A stretch of 64,000 nucleotides of DNA from an uncultured Collinsella sp. (GCA_902488525.1 CABTWP010000004.1:1-64000); one strand, 5' to 3'. Counted from the first letter of the stretch, positions 20,711-29,886 are shown. Program-made: numbers and translations. Notes: generated from the sequence alone by a model not told the origin.

Positions 20711-20893
20711 CACCTAGTCATTGGGGACAAACCCGGCACTTGGGGACGGTCCTTTCCTGCCGGCAGCTTGGGACAGTCCTTAATAGTCATTGGGGACGTT
20801 CTTAAACGACTAGCCAAACAAGAACGTCCCCAACGACTACTCATTTAAGTCTGTCCCCAATGACTGCCCAATGGCTGGGAAGGCGCATCCCAC
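20711..20893. repeat. GGGGAC-type intergenic repeat block, copy 1
   Basis: Contains several copies of AGTCATTGGGGAC in both orientations. One is a strong inverted repeat (20784-20803 against 20820-20839, 19 of 20). There is also a block (CCCGGCACTTGGGGACG ... GGCAGCTTGGGACAGTCC) repeated almost exactly at 26632-26683, and a GGGAAGGCGCATCCC motif shared with 26703-26875. The copies flank the cellobiose operon. The rest of the gap to 21039 should contain the promoter of the PRD regulator; I see no gene there. Confidence 0.85.
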
Positions 20894-21039
20894 ACCGACG
20901 CATTGCCTTCGGGCCCTCTCCCCAGGCTCTCCATAGCTCAGCTGGACTCCCCGCAACCTGTTCCGAGTTGGCGGAACGAGCGCGACGTGGAGTGTCATTC
21001 TTTACCGCGTTAGACTAGACGCAGGGAAAGGAGGAGGAC

Positions 21040-22935
21040 ATGGATGCTCGCGTCAAGCAGCTTGTAAATATGATCGAGGACGCTCAGCCTGTCGCTGTCG
21101 CGGTACTTGCCAAGCGTCTCGAGGTAAGCGAGCGCGCCGTGAGAAACTATATCCATCGCGCAAACGACAACCTTGCAGGGGTTGCACGCATCGTTGGCAG
21201 CAAGGGGCAGTATCGTATCGATGTTGCACGTGCAGATGAGCTTGCTCGCTTGCTAGACGGTGCGGCTCTGGCCCATCCGGGCATTCCTGATACGCGCGAC
21301 GGCCGTGTGTCCTTCCTTCTTAACGACCTCCTCATGCGGTCCCAGTGGGTGACGATTGAGGAGTATGCGGATTTACTCTACGTTTCGGCGCGAACTCTGT
21401 CCAATGACATGCGTCTGGTAGAGCAGAAACTCGCCCAATTTGACTTAACGCTCGAAAAGCGCCCACGCTACGGAATCCGCGTTGCGGGCGGGGAGTCGCA
21501 GCGGCGCCTGTGCCTGGCCTCGCTGGTGAGGCCCGTGTTGCCCGACACCGACGATGCAAAGCTCGCCGAGCGCCTGCGGGCCATCGCCGCATGTGTGGAC
21601 GATGCTCTGACGGCCTCGCCCGTCACGGTGAGCTCGCTGGCATCCCGCAATCTCATCATGCATCTTTACATTGCTCTTGGCCGCATCGAGCAGGGCTGCT
21701 ATGTCCCAGCTGCAGAATCGGACGTTCAAAAACTGGAGGGAACGCGCGAATACGCCGCGGCTTTCCAGATTGCCGCAAACATCAAGGATGCCCTGGGCGT
21801 GAGCATGCCCCGAGAAGAGGTTGCCTTTATCGCAATCCATTTGCTCGGCAGGGGCACGGGCGTGCCCGAGAAGGGCTCTGCCGTTATCTCGGACGAGATG
21901 TGGGAGATTGCTTCCGAGATGGTACGTGCGGTCAACGATGAGTTTAGGTTTGACTTTAGCGGCGATCTTGAACTTCGCATGAACCTTGCTCGGCATATCG
22001 GCCCTCTGGGCTATCGCCTTGAATATCACATGCATATGGATAACCCCATGCTGTCCGATATCAAGACGAGGTTTCCGTTGGCCTATTCGATGGCAGCTGG
22101 CACCTCGCAGGTACTCGAGCGTCATTTTGGCAGCCAGCCCTCTGATGAAGAGCTCGGCTACATCGCCATGGCATTTGCCCTGGCCCTCGAGCAGCAAGCC
22201 GACCAGCCGCGTCGCAAACGCATCCTGATCGTGTGCGCCTCGGGAGCGGGAAGCGCCCGTATGCTCGAGCACCAGTACCGCAAGCAGTTTGGCATGTATA
22301 TCGATTCGATTGAGACATGCGATGTCGCCCGCGTGGGAACGTTCGATTTTTCGCATATCGACTACGTGTTCACAACGGTGCCGCTCAACGTCAAGTTGCC
22401 CGTGCCCGTCCGCGAGGCCGATTTCTTCTTGGAGACGAGCGATGTCAACGCTATCCGCAAGGTGCTGAGCGACGACACTGCGCAATCGGACTCCGTGAGC
22501 TCTTTCTTTAGCCGTGCCCTGTTCTTCAACCGCGTTGAGGCGTCGTCGAAGCAGGCCGTTCTCCGATATCTCTCCGAGCGCGCCGTCGAGAGCGGCCGTG
22601 TCGATGCCCAGTTTGCCCAAGAGGTCGCCGAGCGCGAGAGCGCGAGCGCCACCTCGTTTGGCAATGGGGTAGCCATGCCCCATGGGATGCATCCCTTGAG
22701 CGCCGAGGCCTTTGTTACCGTGGGCCTGCTTGAACATCCCATTCTTTGGGACGAATACGGCCATGAGGTCGATATCGTCTTTATGGTGTCGTTTGCCCGG
22801 TCGGGCGGCGATGAGGCGCGGATCTTGAGCTCACTGCTCGCCGAGATCTTTATGGACCGCCAGGGGGTCGAGCGCCTACGCGAGCGCCGGTCCTGGCATG
22901 AGCTGATGGCGCTTGTGCAAGCGCATACGGCTTAA
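21040..22935 (+). CDS. PRD-domain transcriptional activator with EIIB and EIIA modules (LicR/CelR-like)
   Basis: PTS-controlled activator of 631 residues, start ATG with AAAGGAGGAGG upstream. Order: N-terminal HTH (about 1-60), second Mga-type HTH (about 95-150), PRD1 (about 180-285), PRD2 (about 295-395), EIIB-like domain with VCASGAGSARML (about 400-480), and an EIIA-like domain with GNGVAMPHGMHP (about 490-630). PRD1 keeps its histidines (LIMHLYIALGR, AIHLLGRG). PRD2 keeps ARHIGPL but its second histidine position reads IAMAFALALE. It directly precedes the lactose/cellobiose-family PTS operon and is its expected regulator. Confidence 0.93.
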   Translation: MDARVKQLVNMIEDAQPVAVAVLAKRLEVSERAVRNYIHRANDNLAGVARIVGSKGQYRIDVARADELARLLDGAALAHPGIPDTRDGRVSFLLNDLLMRSQWVTIEEYADLLYVSARTLSNDMRLVEQKLAQFDLTLEKRPRYGIRVAGGESQRRLCLASLVRPVLPDTDDAKLAERLRAIAACVDDALTASPVTVSSLASRNLIMHLYIALGRIEQGCYVPAAESDVQKLEGTREYAAAFQIAANIKDALGVSMPREEVAFIAIHLLGRGTGVPEKGSAVISDEMWEIASEMVRAVNDEFRFDFSGDLELRMNLARHIGPLGYRLEYHMHMDNPMLSDIKTRFPLAYSMAAGTSQVLERHFGSQPSDEELGYIAMAFALALEQQADQPRRKRILIVCASGAGSARMLEHQYRKQFGMYIDSIETCDVARVGTFDFSHIDYVFTTVPLNVKLPVPVREADFFLETSDVNAIRKVLSDDTAQSDSVSSFFSRALFFNRVEASSKQAVLRYLSERAVESGRVDAQFAQEVAERESASATSFGNGVAMPHGMHPLSAEAFVTVGLLEHPILWDEYGHEVDIVFMVSFARSGGDEARILSSLLAEIFMDRQGVERLRERRSWHELMALVQAHTA

Positions 22936-23054
22936 GACTTCTTTTGTCGATGACCCTGTCAGTCTACCTGCAATAAACCTCGAGGATTGCGGGCGGGAGA
23001 TAGGCGTTTCGAATATTCAAGTACAAACCAAACATCACGGGAGAGGAGACCGTT

Positions 23055-23381
23055 ATGGACGATCAGGGAACCGAGATGGTTTCGTTTCAGCTGGTCGCTG
23101 CAGCGGGAGAGGCACGCAGCCTTGCCTTCGAAGCCCTTGAAAAGGCAAAGGCGGGGGATTTTGACGCCGCCGCCAAACTCATGAAGCAGTCAAAGGATGC
23201 GGGAATCAAGGCTCACCACATCCAAACGCAGCTGCTTTCGACTGAGGCAGCGGGCGAGCATCTGTCGGTGGATGTGTTGCTGGTCCATGCTCAGGACCAC
23301 CTCATGTGCTCCATGCTTGCTCAGGAGCTCGTGCAGGAGCTGATCTGCCTGTATGAGCGCACTGCAACCAAGAACGCCTAG
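23055..23381 (+). CDS. celC: PTS EIIA, lactose/cellobiose family
   Basis: Phosphocarrier of 108 residues that passes phosphate from HPr to EIIB. An all-helical protein with the active-site motif LLVHAQDHLM (H78, the family phosphorylation site). The SD GGAGAGGAG precedes the ATG. First structural gene of the operon, 119 bases after the regulator gene. Substrate is probably cellobiose or another beta-glucoside, given the GH1 enzyme at the end of the operon; celC is used in the general sense. Confidence 0.93.
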   Translation: MDDQGTEMVSFQLVAAAGEARSLAFEALEKAKAGDFDAAAKLMKQSKDAGIKAHHIQTQLLSTEAAGEHLSVDVLLVHAQDHLMCSMLAQELVQELICLYERTATKNA

Positions 23382-23427
23382 CGGCGTGCGGTGACTATCC
23401 AACCAATCAATGCGAAGGGAATCCCTT

Positions 23428-23721
23428 ATGAAGATCCTTCTTGTTTGCGCAGCTGGTCTGTCTACAAGCATTCTGATGAAGAAACTCGAGAAATATGCGG
23501 AGCAAAACGGCATCGAGCTCGATATCGATGCGGTGGGTATCGGCGAGTATCAGGAGACGTGCGCCAATTATGACGTGCTGCTCTTGGGGCCGCAGGTGTC
23601 CTACCAGCTCAACACCGTCAAGCAGGGGAGCGGTAAGCCGACCGCGGTCATCCCCGCACAGGACTACGGCATGGGCAACGCCGCCAACGTGCTGGCACTC
23701 GCCCAGTCGCTGTTGGGTTAG
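23428..23721 (+). CDS. celA: PTS EIIB, lactose/cellobiose family
   Basis: EIIB of 97 residues with the phosphocysteine motif LLVCAAGLSTSILM (C7) and the typical IGEYQETCANYDVLLLGPQV segment. The ATG at 23428 is chosen because the protein then begins at MKILLVC; an in-frame upstream start would add six residues of no family match. It lies 46 bases after EIIA and nine bases before EIIC. Confidence 0.95.
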   Translation: MKILLVCAAGLSTSILMKKLEKYAEQNGIELDIDAVGIGEYQETCANYDVLLLGPQVSYQLNTVKQGSGKPTAVIPAQDYGMGNAANVLALAQSLLG

Positions 23722-23730
23722 GAGGCAACC

Positions 23731-25080
23731 ATGGAGAAGTTCATGACCCTGCTTCAGGAAAAACTGACCCCTATCGCCAATTTCTGCGGCACCGAGCGCC
23801 ACTTTGCCTCCATGCAAAAGGGCTTTATGAGCGCGATCAGCTTCATCTTGGTATCTGCCGTCTTTATGATCCTCGCCAACCCGCCGGTCACGGCCGACCT
23901 GGTGGCGCAGGGCGGGTTCTGGTCCGTCTTTGGCCCTTGGCTCGATTTTGCCACGGCCAATAAGCTCACGCTGCTCATTCCCTTCAACATGACGATGGAC
24001 ATACTGTCGGTGATCGTGACGTTCGCAATCGCCTATAACCTGGCGGGCACCTACAAGATGCCCAAGCTTAACGCCGGCATGACCTCGCTGGTGATGTTCC
24101 TGATCGCCGCGGCGCCGTCGTCCTACTACCAGCTTGCTGACGAGTCCGTGCTCCAGGCGGTCCCCTGCACCTATCTGGGTGCGCAGGGCCTGTTTACCGC
24201 CATCATCGTTGCCTTGGTCTCCGTCGAGGTCACGCGCTTCTGCCAGACCAAGGGCATCACCATCAAGATGCCCGATGGCGTGCCGCCGTTTTTGTCCGAA
24301 ACCTTTGGCGCCATCGTACCTATGCTCGCCAACATCCTCATCTTCTTTGGCGGCAACCTGCTGATCCAGATGATCGATCCCGCGCTGTCCATCCCCTCGG
24401 TTATCGAGAAGCTGCTCGCTGCCCCGCTTTCCGTCGCAGTTGACTCTGTGCCCGGCGCACTGCTTATCTGCTTCATGACGCTGCTGTTTTGGTGCTTTGG
24501 CGTCCACGGCAACATGATCGTAATGCCCATCACCGCCCCGGTCACGCTTGCCGCCTTTGCCGCCAACGCCTCGCTCTATGCTGCCGGGCAGCCGCTTGAG
24601 TTCCACCCGGCGCTCATGTCGTTGGCCATCAACCTCATCGGCGGCACGGGTAATACGTTCTCTTTTGTGGCGCTCTGCGCGTTTAGGGCAAAGTCGCAGC
24701 AGCTCAAGGCATTTGGCAGGGCATCGATCGTGCCGAGCTTCTTCCGTATCTCCGAGCCCGCGATCTTCGGCGCGCCCATCATCTTCAACCCGATCCTCAT
24801 GATTCCGTTTGTGCTAGGCGGCATGATCTCGGCCCTGCTGTATTGGGGTGCGGTCTCACTGGGTCTTGTCTCTAACTTCTACATCTTGGTGAGCGGCACG
24901 TTCCCCATCTTCGTTCAGGGCTTTGTCCAGTGCCTCGACCCGCGCATCTGGGTGTTTACGATCGTTTTGATCGTGGTCATGGCTGTGGTCTGGTACCCGT
25001 TCTTTAAGGTGTACGATAACCAGCTCCTGGCTCAGGAGCAGGAGAACGCCGCGGCAGCTTCTGCCGAGGATGCTGAGTAG
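23731..25080 (+). CDS. celB: PTS EIIC, cellobiose family
   Basis: Sugar-translocating permease of 449 residues with about ten transmembrane segments. It shows the family motifs NFMTL-like N-terminus (MEKFMTLLQEKLTPIANF), GVHGNMIVMPI, GGTGNTFSF and SEPAIFGAPIIFNP (the substrate-binding EP loop). AGGAGG precedes the ATG. The last bases overlap the region carrying the SD of the next gene, so the operon is tightly packed. Confidence 0.95.
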   Translation: MEKFMTLLQEKLTPIANFCGTERHFASMQKGFMSAISFILVSAVFMILANPPVTADLVAQGGFWSVFGPWLDFATANKLTLLIPFNMTMDILSVIVTFAIAYNLAGTYKMPKLNAGMTSLVMFLIAAAPSSYYQLADESVLQAVPCTYLGAQGLFTAIIVALVSVEVTRFCQTKGITIKMPDGVPPFLSETFGAIVPMLANILIFFGGNLLIQMIDPALSIPSVIEKLLAAPLSVAVDSVPGALLICFMTLLFWCFGVHGNMIVMPITAPVTLAAFAANASLYAAGQPLEFHPALMSLAINLIGGTGNTFSFVALCAFRAKSQQLKAFGRASIVPSFFRISEPAIFGAPIIFNPILMIPFVLGGMISALLYWGAVSLGLVSNFYILVSGTFPIFVQGFVQCLDPRIWVFTIVLIVVMAVVWYPFFKVYDNQLLAQEQENAAAASAEDAE

Positions 25081-25081
25081 C

Positions 25082-26536
25082 ATGAGTTACTTTGACAGAA
25101 CGTCTGCCGCCGGTATGCCCGAGGGCTTTTTGTGGGGTGGTGCCCTCGCCGCCAACCAGGCCGAAGGGGGCTGGAACGAGGGCGGCCGCGGCATGTCGCA
25201 CTCCGACCTGATCCCACAGGGTTCCGACCGCTGGGATGTAATGTTTGGCAGGCAAAAGCCCGTGGACGATCCGGACAGGCTGTATCCATGCCGCTGGGGC
25301 AACGACTTCTTCCATCATTGGCACGAGGATGTCGAGCTCTTTGCCGAGATGGGCTTTAAGTGCCTGCGTCTTTCAATTTGCTGGAGCCGTATTTTTCCCA
25401 CAGGGATGGAGACCGAGCCCAACGGCGAGGGCTTGGAGTTTTACCGTCAGGTATTCGAGGCGCTGCGCGAGCATGGAATCGAGCCGCTTGTGACGCTGTC
25501 GCACTACGACTATCCGTTGGCTCTGGTCGAGCGCTATGGTGGCTGGCAAAGCCGAGAGATGATCGAGCGGTATGCGCACTACGTCGAGACCGTCGGACGC
25601 GCGTACCAGGGCCTCGTGCGTTATTGGCTTACGTTCAACGAGATCAACAGCGTGGCGCTGTCCTATCTCAACGCGGGTGTCACGCTCGAGGATGAGCGTG
25701 ACCGTGCAGCCGTGACCGCGGCGTTCTCGCACCATATGTTTATGGCGAGCGCTCGCGCTGTCGAGATTCTGCACAAGATCGATCCCGCAAACAAGGTGGG
25801 TTGCATGGTCGCTGCCGGTGCGACCTATCCGTACCGTTGTGCGCCCGAGGACGTATGGCTTGCGTATGAGGAGGACCGCGGCCGCTACTTCTACACAGAC
25901 GTGATGGCTGCGGGCGCCTATCCTGCTTGGAAGCTGCGTGCACTCGAGAAAGAGGGTGTTCACGTGCCCTTTGAGCCGGGCGATACGGAGTATCTGGCAG
26001 AGCATACGGTCGACTTCATCTCGTTCTCGTACTATTGCTCGCGCTTGGTGTGCGCCGATGATCAGGTGATCGCCGAGAAGGCGGAGGGCAACGTGTTCCC
26101 GACGTTGCGCAATCCGTACCTCAAGGATAAAGAGACTGCCTGGAAGTGGCAGATCGATGCGCTGGGTTTGCGCGTGACGCTTGCCGGCTACCACGATCGT
26201 TACCATCTTCCGCTCTTTATCGCCGAGAACGGTGTGGGCGGACTCGATGCGCTGGAAGACGGCAAAGTCCACGATGCGTATCATATTGATTACCTGCGAA
26301 GGCATATTCTTGCGCTGCGCGATGCAATTGTCGAGGACGGTGTTGACCTGATGGGATACACGCCGTGGGGCTGTATCGATTTGGTGTCGGCCTCGACGGG
26401 GCAGATGAAGAAGCGCTATGGCTTTGTTTATGTTGATGCCGATGATATGGGCAAAGGCACGTTCGATCGCTACCGAAAGGACAGCTTCTGCTGGTACCAA
26501 AAGGTCATTGCATCAAATGGCGAGGACTTGAGTTAA
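25082..26536 (+). CDS. 6-phospho-beta-glucosidase, GH1
   Basis: Hydrolyses the phosphorylated disaccharide imported by the PTS. 484 residues from the ATG at 25082, one base after the EIIC stop; an in-frame ATG at 25070 has no room for the GAGGA SD. GH1 motifs: N-terminal PEGFLWGGALAANQAEGG, acid/base in LTFNEINS, nucleophile in LFIAENGVGG, and C-terminal GYTPWGCIDLVSASTGQMKKRYGFVYVD. The KKRYGFV segment is typical of phospho-glycosidases. Normal length. Confidence 0.95.
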   Translation: MSYFDRTSAAGMPEGFLWGGALAANQAEGGWNEGGRGMSHSDLIPQGSDRWDVMFGRQKPVDDPDRLYPCRWGNDFFHHWHEDVELFAEMGFKCLRLSICWSRIFPTGMETEPNGEGLEFYRQVFEALREHGIEPLVTLSHYDYPLALVERYGGWQSREMIERYAHYVETVGRAYQGLVRYWLTFNEINSVALSYLNAGVTLEDERDRAAVTAAFSHHMFMASARAVEILHKIDPANKVGCMVAAGATYPYRCAPEDVWLAYEEDRGRYFYTDVMAAGAYPAWKLRALEKEGVHVPFEPGDTEYLAEHTVDFISFSYYCSRLVCADDQVIAEKAEGNVFPTLRNPYLKDKETAWKWQIDALGLRVTLAGYHDRYHLPLFIAENGVGGLDALEDGKVHDAYHIDYLRRHILALRDAIVEDGVDLMGYTPWGCIDLVSASTGQMKKRYGFVYVDADDMGKGTFDRYRKDSFCWYQKVIASNGEDLS

Positions 26537-26552
26537 CTCTTGCAGGTCTGTT

Positions 26553-26587
26553 GCCCCCGCGGTCCGCTTCGGCCGCGGGGGCTTTTG
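26553..26587 (+). terminator. Terminator of the cellobiose operon
   Basis: GCCCCCGCGG ... CCGCGGGGGC-type stem followed by TTTTG, 17 bases after the GH1 stop codon. Confidence 0.92.
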
Positions 26588-26631
26588 TTATTGAGGCGGC
26601 TGTTCATGAGGAGCATTGCAGGCTGCGGAAA

Positions 26632-26992
26632 CCCGGCACTTGGGGACGTTCCTTTCCTGCCGGCAGCTTGGGACAGTCCTTAAAGGCCGCATCGATCAAC
26701 TGCGGAAAGCACATCCCAGAATGAGCGTCCAACATGGGGTGCGGTTTCCCTTGAGGCCCTCAATCGGAAAATGCATCCCGGATTTTTGTCGAAAAGCGGT
26801 CCCTAGTTTCCCAAACGGGCCGCTAACGGAAAGCGCATCCCGCTATTGGGCCCCAAAGCAGGATGCGCTTTCCGTGCTGGCAGTTCCAAGCAGTTCGGGA
26901 TGGCCCTTTTCGTCTGCTCTCGGCCGGCGTCCGTAAGACTGTCCCCGACGACCACTCATTTAAGTCTGTCCCCAATGAGTGCCCAATGACTA
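26632..26992. repeat. GGGGAC/GGAAAGCGCATCCC repeat block, copy 2
   Basis: The left end repeats 20730-20783 almost exactly (CCCGGCACTTGGGGACGTTC ... GGGACAGTCCTTAA). The right end (26949-26990) repeats the CATTTAAGTCTGTCCCCAAT portion of 20837-20870. Between them are GGAAAGCACATCCC (about 26704), GGAAAATGCATCCC (about 26767) and a perfect 15-base inverted repeat ACGGAAAGCGCATCC (26826-26840 with 26861-26875). The block runs up to the stop codon of the leftward C39 gene. No gene is seen in it. Confidence 0.85.
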
Positions 26993-28024
26993 GTAGTAGG
27001 CCCACATGGCTTCGACTTCGTTGAGGACCTCTACGACGCCCCAGCGTCGGGCGCTGCGGCTGGCCGAGTTGGGATCGAAGACTTCAATCTGGTCGGCGTC
27101 GTCAATACCGTAAAGTACAATGTAGTGGCCCACGTTGGTAAAGGTGCCCGGCCGAACGGCGGCGATGACGGGCGCTCCCGAACGCAGCGCCTGAGTCATC
27201 GAGTCGCGATCGTTATGAAGCTCCGTTCCGTTAAGTCCCAACTGCCACGCACCGCTCGTCATAAACGACCATTCGGTTGCACCGGTGGGGGCGTAATTGC
27301 CTGCCTCGGAAAGCGCGCACATATTGACGGGGGTCATATCGGTGCGTCCCGTCTTAAAGATATAGACCATGGTGAGGCACGTAGGCCCGCAGGCATTTTG
27401 GCGGATGGTACCGCCGGCGTAAGGCAGCTCCGACCATGCAGGGTCGATCTGATAGATATGGGGCATCGTGCCGGCTTGCCATTGCGAGCGCGGGGTCGAA
27501 AAGGCGAAAGAATAACCGGGCGCGACGGGGGCCTTGAGCAGCTTGTCCTCGGCGGTGGGCTCGAGACCGGCCGAGCCGTGGGACATACAGGAGCTCATAA
27601 GCACAAAGACCAGACAGATGAGGATAGAGCACAGTGCGAGGCAAAGCCGACGAGCCGGCAGGGCGGGGGCATTCACGTACGATGTCGAGCGGTAGGGCTT
27701 GCCGTCGCGTCCGCCTTGGGGATGCGAAAAGAAGCGGTTGATATGGCTGCCGGGCTGACGTGCGCCGTTGCGGCGCAGTTGCGGAACCTCGGCTTGGCGC
27801 TGTCGAGTGCGCGCGCCCAAGCGGCTATCTTGCTGTGCGCTTGTGCCCGTGCTCGGACGGCCACTCTGCCGTGTTCTGTTTGTCTGCTGCCGAGACGAAG
27901 GCCTGGGTTGCTCTTGAGGGCGTTGCGGATTGCTGCTCGTGGCACTTCTGGGCGTCGGCGTGGTGCGGCCAGCAAGGCGAACGCTTTGTCGCCGTTGATC
28001 ACCGTCGTTGTATCCGTATGCCAT
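26990..28024 (-). CDS. Membrane-anchored C39-like cysteine peptidase
   Basis: Predicted surface papain-like protein of 344 residues. Residues 1-120 are Arg/Gln/Pro/Ser-rich and presumably cytoplasmic. A transmembrane helix lies at about 125-146, and the extracellular C-terminal domain (about 190-344) resembles Peptidase_C39_2. Candidate catalytic residues are C212 (RQNACGPTCL), H300 (NVGHYIVLYGI) and D317 (VFDPNSASRS). Unlike ABC-coupled bacteriocin C39 peptidases it stands alone, so it may process a cell-wall or extracellular peptide. The SD GGCGG precedes the ATG. Substrate unknown. Confidence 0.85.
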   Translation of the reverse strand: MAYGYNDGDQRRQSVRLAGRTTPTPRSATSSNPQRPQEQPRPSSRQQTNRTRQSGRPSTGTSAQQDSRLGARTRQRQAEVPQLRRNGARQPGSHINRFFSHPQGGRDGKPYRSTSYVNAPALPARRLCLALCSILICLVFVLMSSCMSHGSAGLEPTAEDKLLKAPVAPGYSFAFSTPRSQWQAGTMPHIYQIDPAWSELPYAGGTIRQNACGPTCLTMVYIFKTGRTDMTPVNMCALSEAGNYAPTGATEWSFMTSGAWQLGLNGTELHNDRDSMTQALRSGAPVIAAVRPGTFTNVGHYIVLYGIDDADQIEVFDPNSASRSARRWGVVEVLNEVEAMWAYY

Positions 28025-28385
28025 TCGTACCGCCTTGTCTCATGTATAACCTGTCTATCCTACAAAAAAGATGTGCAACAAATGGGTCCGCGCGTCAAAA
28101 GCTCGGTAAACGGTACGAAAGGCGCAAAACACACGGCCTCAAAAACATCTCTATATGCGTCCGATGAGCGTACGCCCGTCGGACGGGCGACAACAATGAG
28201 CGGCAAACCGTGCCGTTCGTCCCAAAAACGGCGCCGCTCGTTTTGCAGTTCTGCCTTCGGTCGAGCCACAAGCGGCGCTGCTGTGCCAAGGCCGTATCTT
28301 AAAGCCATGAAATAAAAGCGCGCGGCAAAACAGACCGCGCAAGGGGTGACGCCAAAGAGGCGTCAATAAGGAAAGGAGGGGAACA
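28025..28385. other. Divergent intergenic region with two hairpins
   Basis: About 360 bases between the leftward C39 gene and the rightward permease. No gene seen; open frames here lack start signals. Two small stem-loops lie just before the permease: GCGCGG ... CCGCGC (about 28320-28341) and GACGCC-AAAGA-GGCGTC (28348-28364). The second ends about ten bases before the SD AAGGAGG and may affect translation or mRNA stability. Confidence 0.5.
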
Positions 28386-29837
28386 ATGGCGGACAAGAAC
28401 GCAGAAGTTGCAGTCGAAGGTAACGGCGGCATGAAGAAAACGCTTTCGCTCTGGAACTTCTTCACCATCGGTTTCGGTGCCATCATCGGAACTGGCTGGG
28501 TTCTGCAGGTCGGCGACTGGATGGTCGTGGGCGGCGGTCCCGTTCCCGCTATGATCGCATTCCTCTTGGGTGCAATCTTTCTCGTGCCCGTCGGAGCTGT
28601 TTTCGGTGAGCTCACGGCTGCTATCCCCATCTCGGGCGGCATCGTCGAGTATGTCGATCGTAGCTTTGGCCGTACGCTGAGCTATATCACCGGTTGGCTC
28701 CTGGCCCTGGGCAACGGCATCCTGTGCCCGTGGGAGGCAATCGCTATCTCGACCCTCGTGTCCGAGATGTTCGGCAGCCTGCCCGGTCTTGAGTGGCTGC
28801 GTGCCGTCAAGCTCTATACCATCCTGGGCGCCGACGTTTACCTGTTCCCGACGCTGATCGCGCTCGGCTTTGCAACCTACGTCATCTTCCTCAACTTCCG
28901 CGGTGCCAGCTCGGCCGCCAAGCTGCAGGCCTTCCTGACCAAGGCCCTGCTCTGCGGCATGCTGCTCGCCATGGGCGTCTCGCTGTTCACCGGCTCGCCG
29001 GACAACGCCATGCCCGTGTTCTCCCAGGTCGCCGGTGCTGGCGGCGGCAAGGCCGCCACCGAGGGCACTAGCCTGTTCGCCGGCATCGTGTCGGTCCTGG
29101 TTCTGACCCCGTTCTTCTATGCCGGTTTCGACACCATTCCTCAGCAGGCCGAGGAAGCAGCCGAGGGCCTCAACTGGAACAAGTTCGGCAAGATCATCTC
29201 CCTGGCCCTGCTGGCCGCCGGCGGCTTCTACATGGTCTGCATCTACTCGTTCGGCACCATCCTCGACTGGCATGAGTTTGTTAAGAGCCCGGTTCCCGCG
29301 CTTGCCTGCCTCAAGGGCATCAACATGCTCCTGTACCTGGCCATGCTCGTCATCGCCACGCTTGGACCCATGGGCCCGATGAACTCCTTCTACGGCGCCA
29401 CGAGCCGCATTATGCTCGCCATGGGCCGCAAGGGTCAGCTGCCCGAGAAGTTCGCCGAGGTCGATCCCAGCTCCGGCGCTCCCAAGCTTGCCTGCGTCGT
29501 TCTGGGCGTCATCACCGTCGTCGGTCCGTTCCTGGGCAAGAACATGCTCATCCCTCTGACCAACGTTTCGGCTCTCGCCTTCATCTTCTCCTGCGGCATG
29601 GTCGCCCTCGCCTGCCTGCGCATGCGCTTCACCGAGCCCGACCTGCCTCGTCCCTACGAGGTGCCCGGCGGCAAGTTTGGCATCGGTCTCGCTATCGCTG
29701 CCTGTGCCATCATCATCGGCCTGCTTGTGATTCCGTTCTCTCCCGCCTCCCTCAACATGGTGGAGTGGAGCATCGTGATCGGCTGGTTGGCGATTGGCCT
29801 GGCCCTCATGGCTTTTACCAATTCCCGCAAAAAGTAA
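28386..29837 (+). CDS. APC-family amino acid permease
   Basis: Integral membrane transporter of 483 residues with about twelve helices. The conserved first-helix motif is present (FFTIGFGAIIGTGWVLQVG). So is the helix 6-8 region (FAGIVSVLVLTPFFYAGFDTIPQQAEEA), which is typical of amino acid/polyamine/organocation carriers. GAAAGGAGGGG precedes the ATG. The next gene is an amidohydrolase 131 bases downstream, so permease and hydrolase may act on the same imported amino-acid derivative or dipeptide. Substrate cannot be told from sequence. Confidence 0.93.
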   Translation: MADKNAEVAVEGNGGMKKTLSLWNFFTIGFGAIIGTGWVLQVGDWMVVGGGPVPAMIAFLLGAIFLVPVGAVFGELTAAIPISGGIVEYVDRSFGRTLSYITGWLLALGNGILCPWEAIAISTLVSEMFGSLPGLEWLRAVKLYTILGADVYLFPTLIALGFATYVIFLNFRGASSAAKLQAFLTKALLCGMLLAMGVSLFTGSPDNAMPVFSQVAGAGGGKAATEGTSLFAGIVSVLVLTPFFYAGFDTIPQQAEEAAEGLNWNKFGKIISLALLAAGGFYMVCIYSFGTILDWHEFVKSPVPALACLKGINMLLYLAMLVIATLGPMGPMNSFYGATSRIMLAMGRKGQLPEKFAEVDPSSGAPKLACVVLGVITVVGPFLGKNMLIPLTNVSALAFIFSCGMVALACLRMRFTEPDLPRPYEVPGGKFGIGLAIAACAIIIGLLVIPFSPASLNMVEWSIVIGWLAIGLALMAFTNSRKK

Positions 29838-29857
29838 CGCCTAGCCGGGGCGGATCG

Positions 29858-29886
29858 GGTGCGCGGTGCCCTCTCTCCCGCGCACC
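29858..29886 (+). terminator. Hairpin between permease and amidohydrolase
   Basis: GGTGCGCGG (29858-29866) pairs perfectly with CCGCGCACC (29878-29886). There is no T run, so it may be a processing or stabilising structure and not a terminator. A second hairpin, GAGGCC ... GGCCTC, follows at about 29915-29938. Confidence 0.45.

Noticed and set aside
20931..20990. tRNA-like stretch (CCATAGCTCAGCTGG)
   Set aside because: It resembles a D arm only. No acceptor pairing, anticodon stem or T loop (GGTTCGA) follows, so it is chance or at most a fragment.
20711..26992. CRISPR array suggested by repeats around the cellobiose operon
   Set aside because: Repeats are few, irregularly spaced, partly inverted and without unique spacers or cas genes.
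28060..28308. Small leftward open frames between the C39 and permease genes
   Set aside because: No Shine-Dalgarno, no recognisable domain, and they overlap the expected divergent promoter region.
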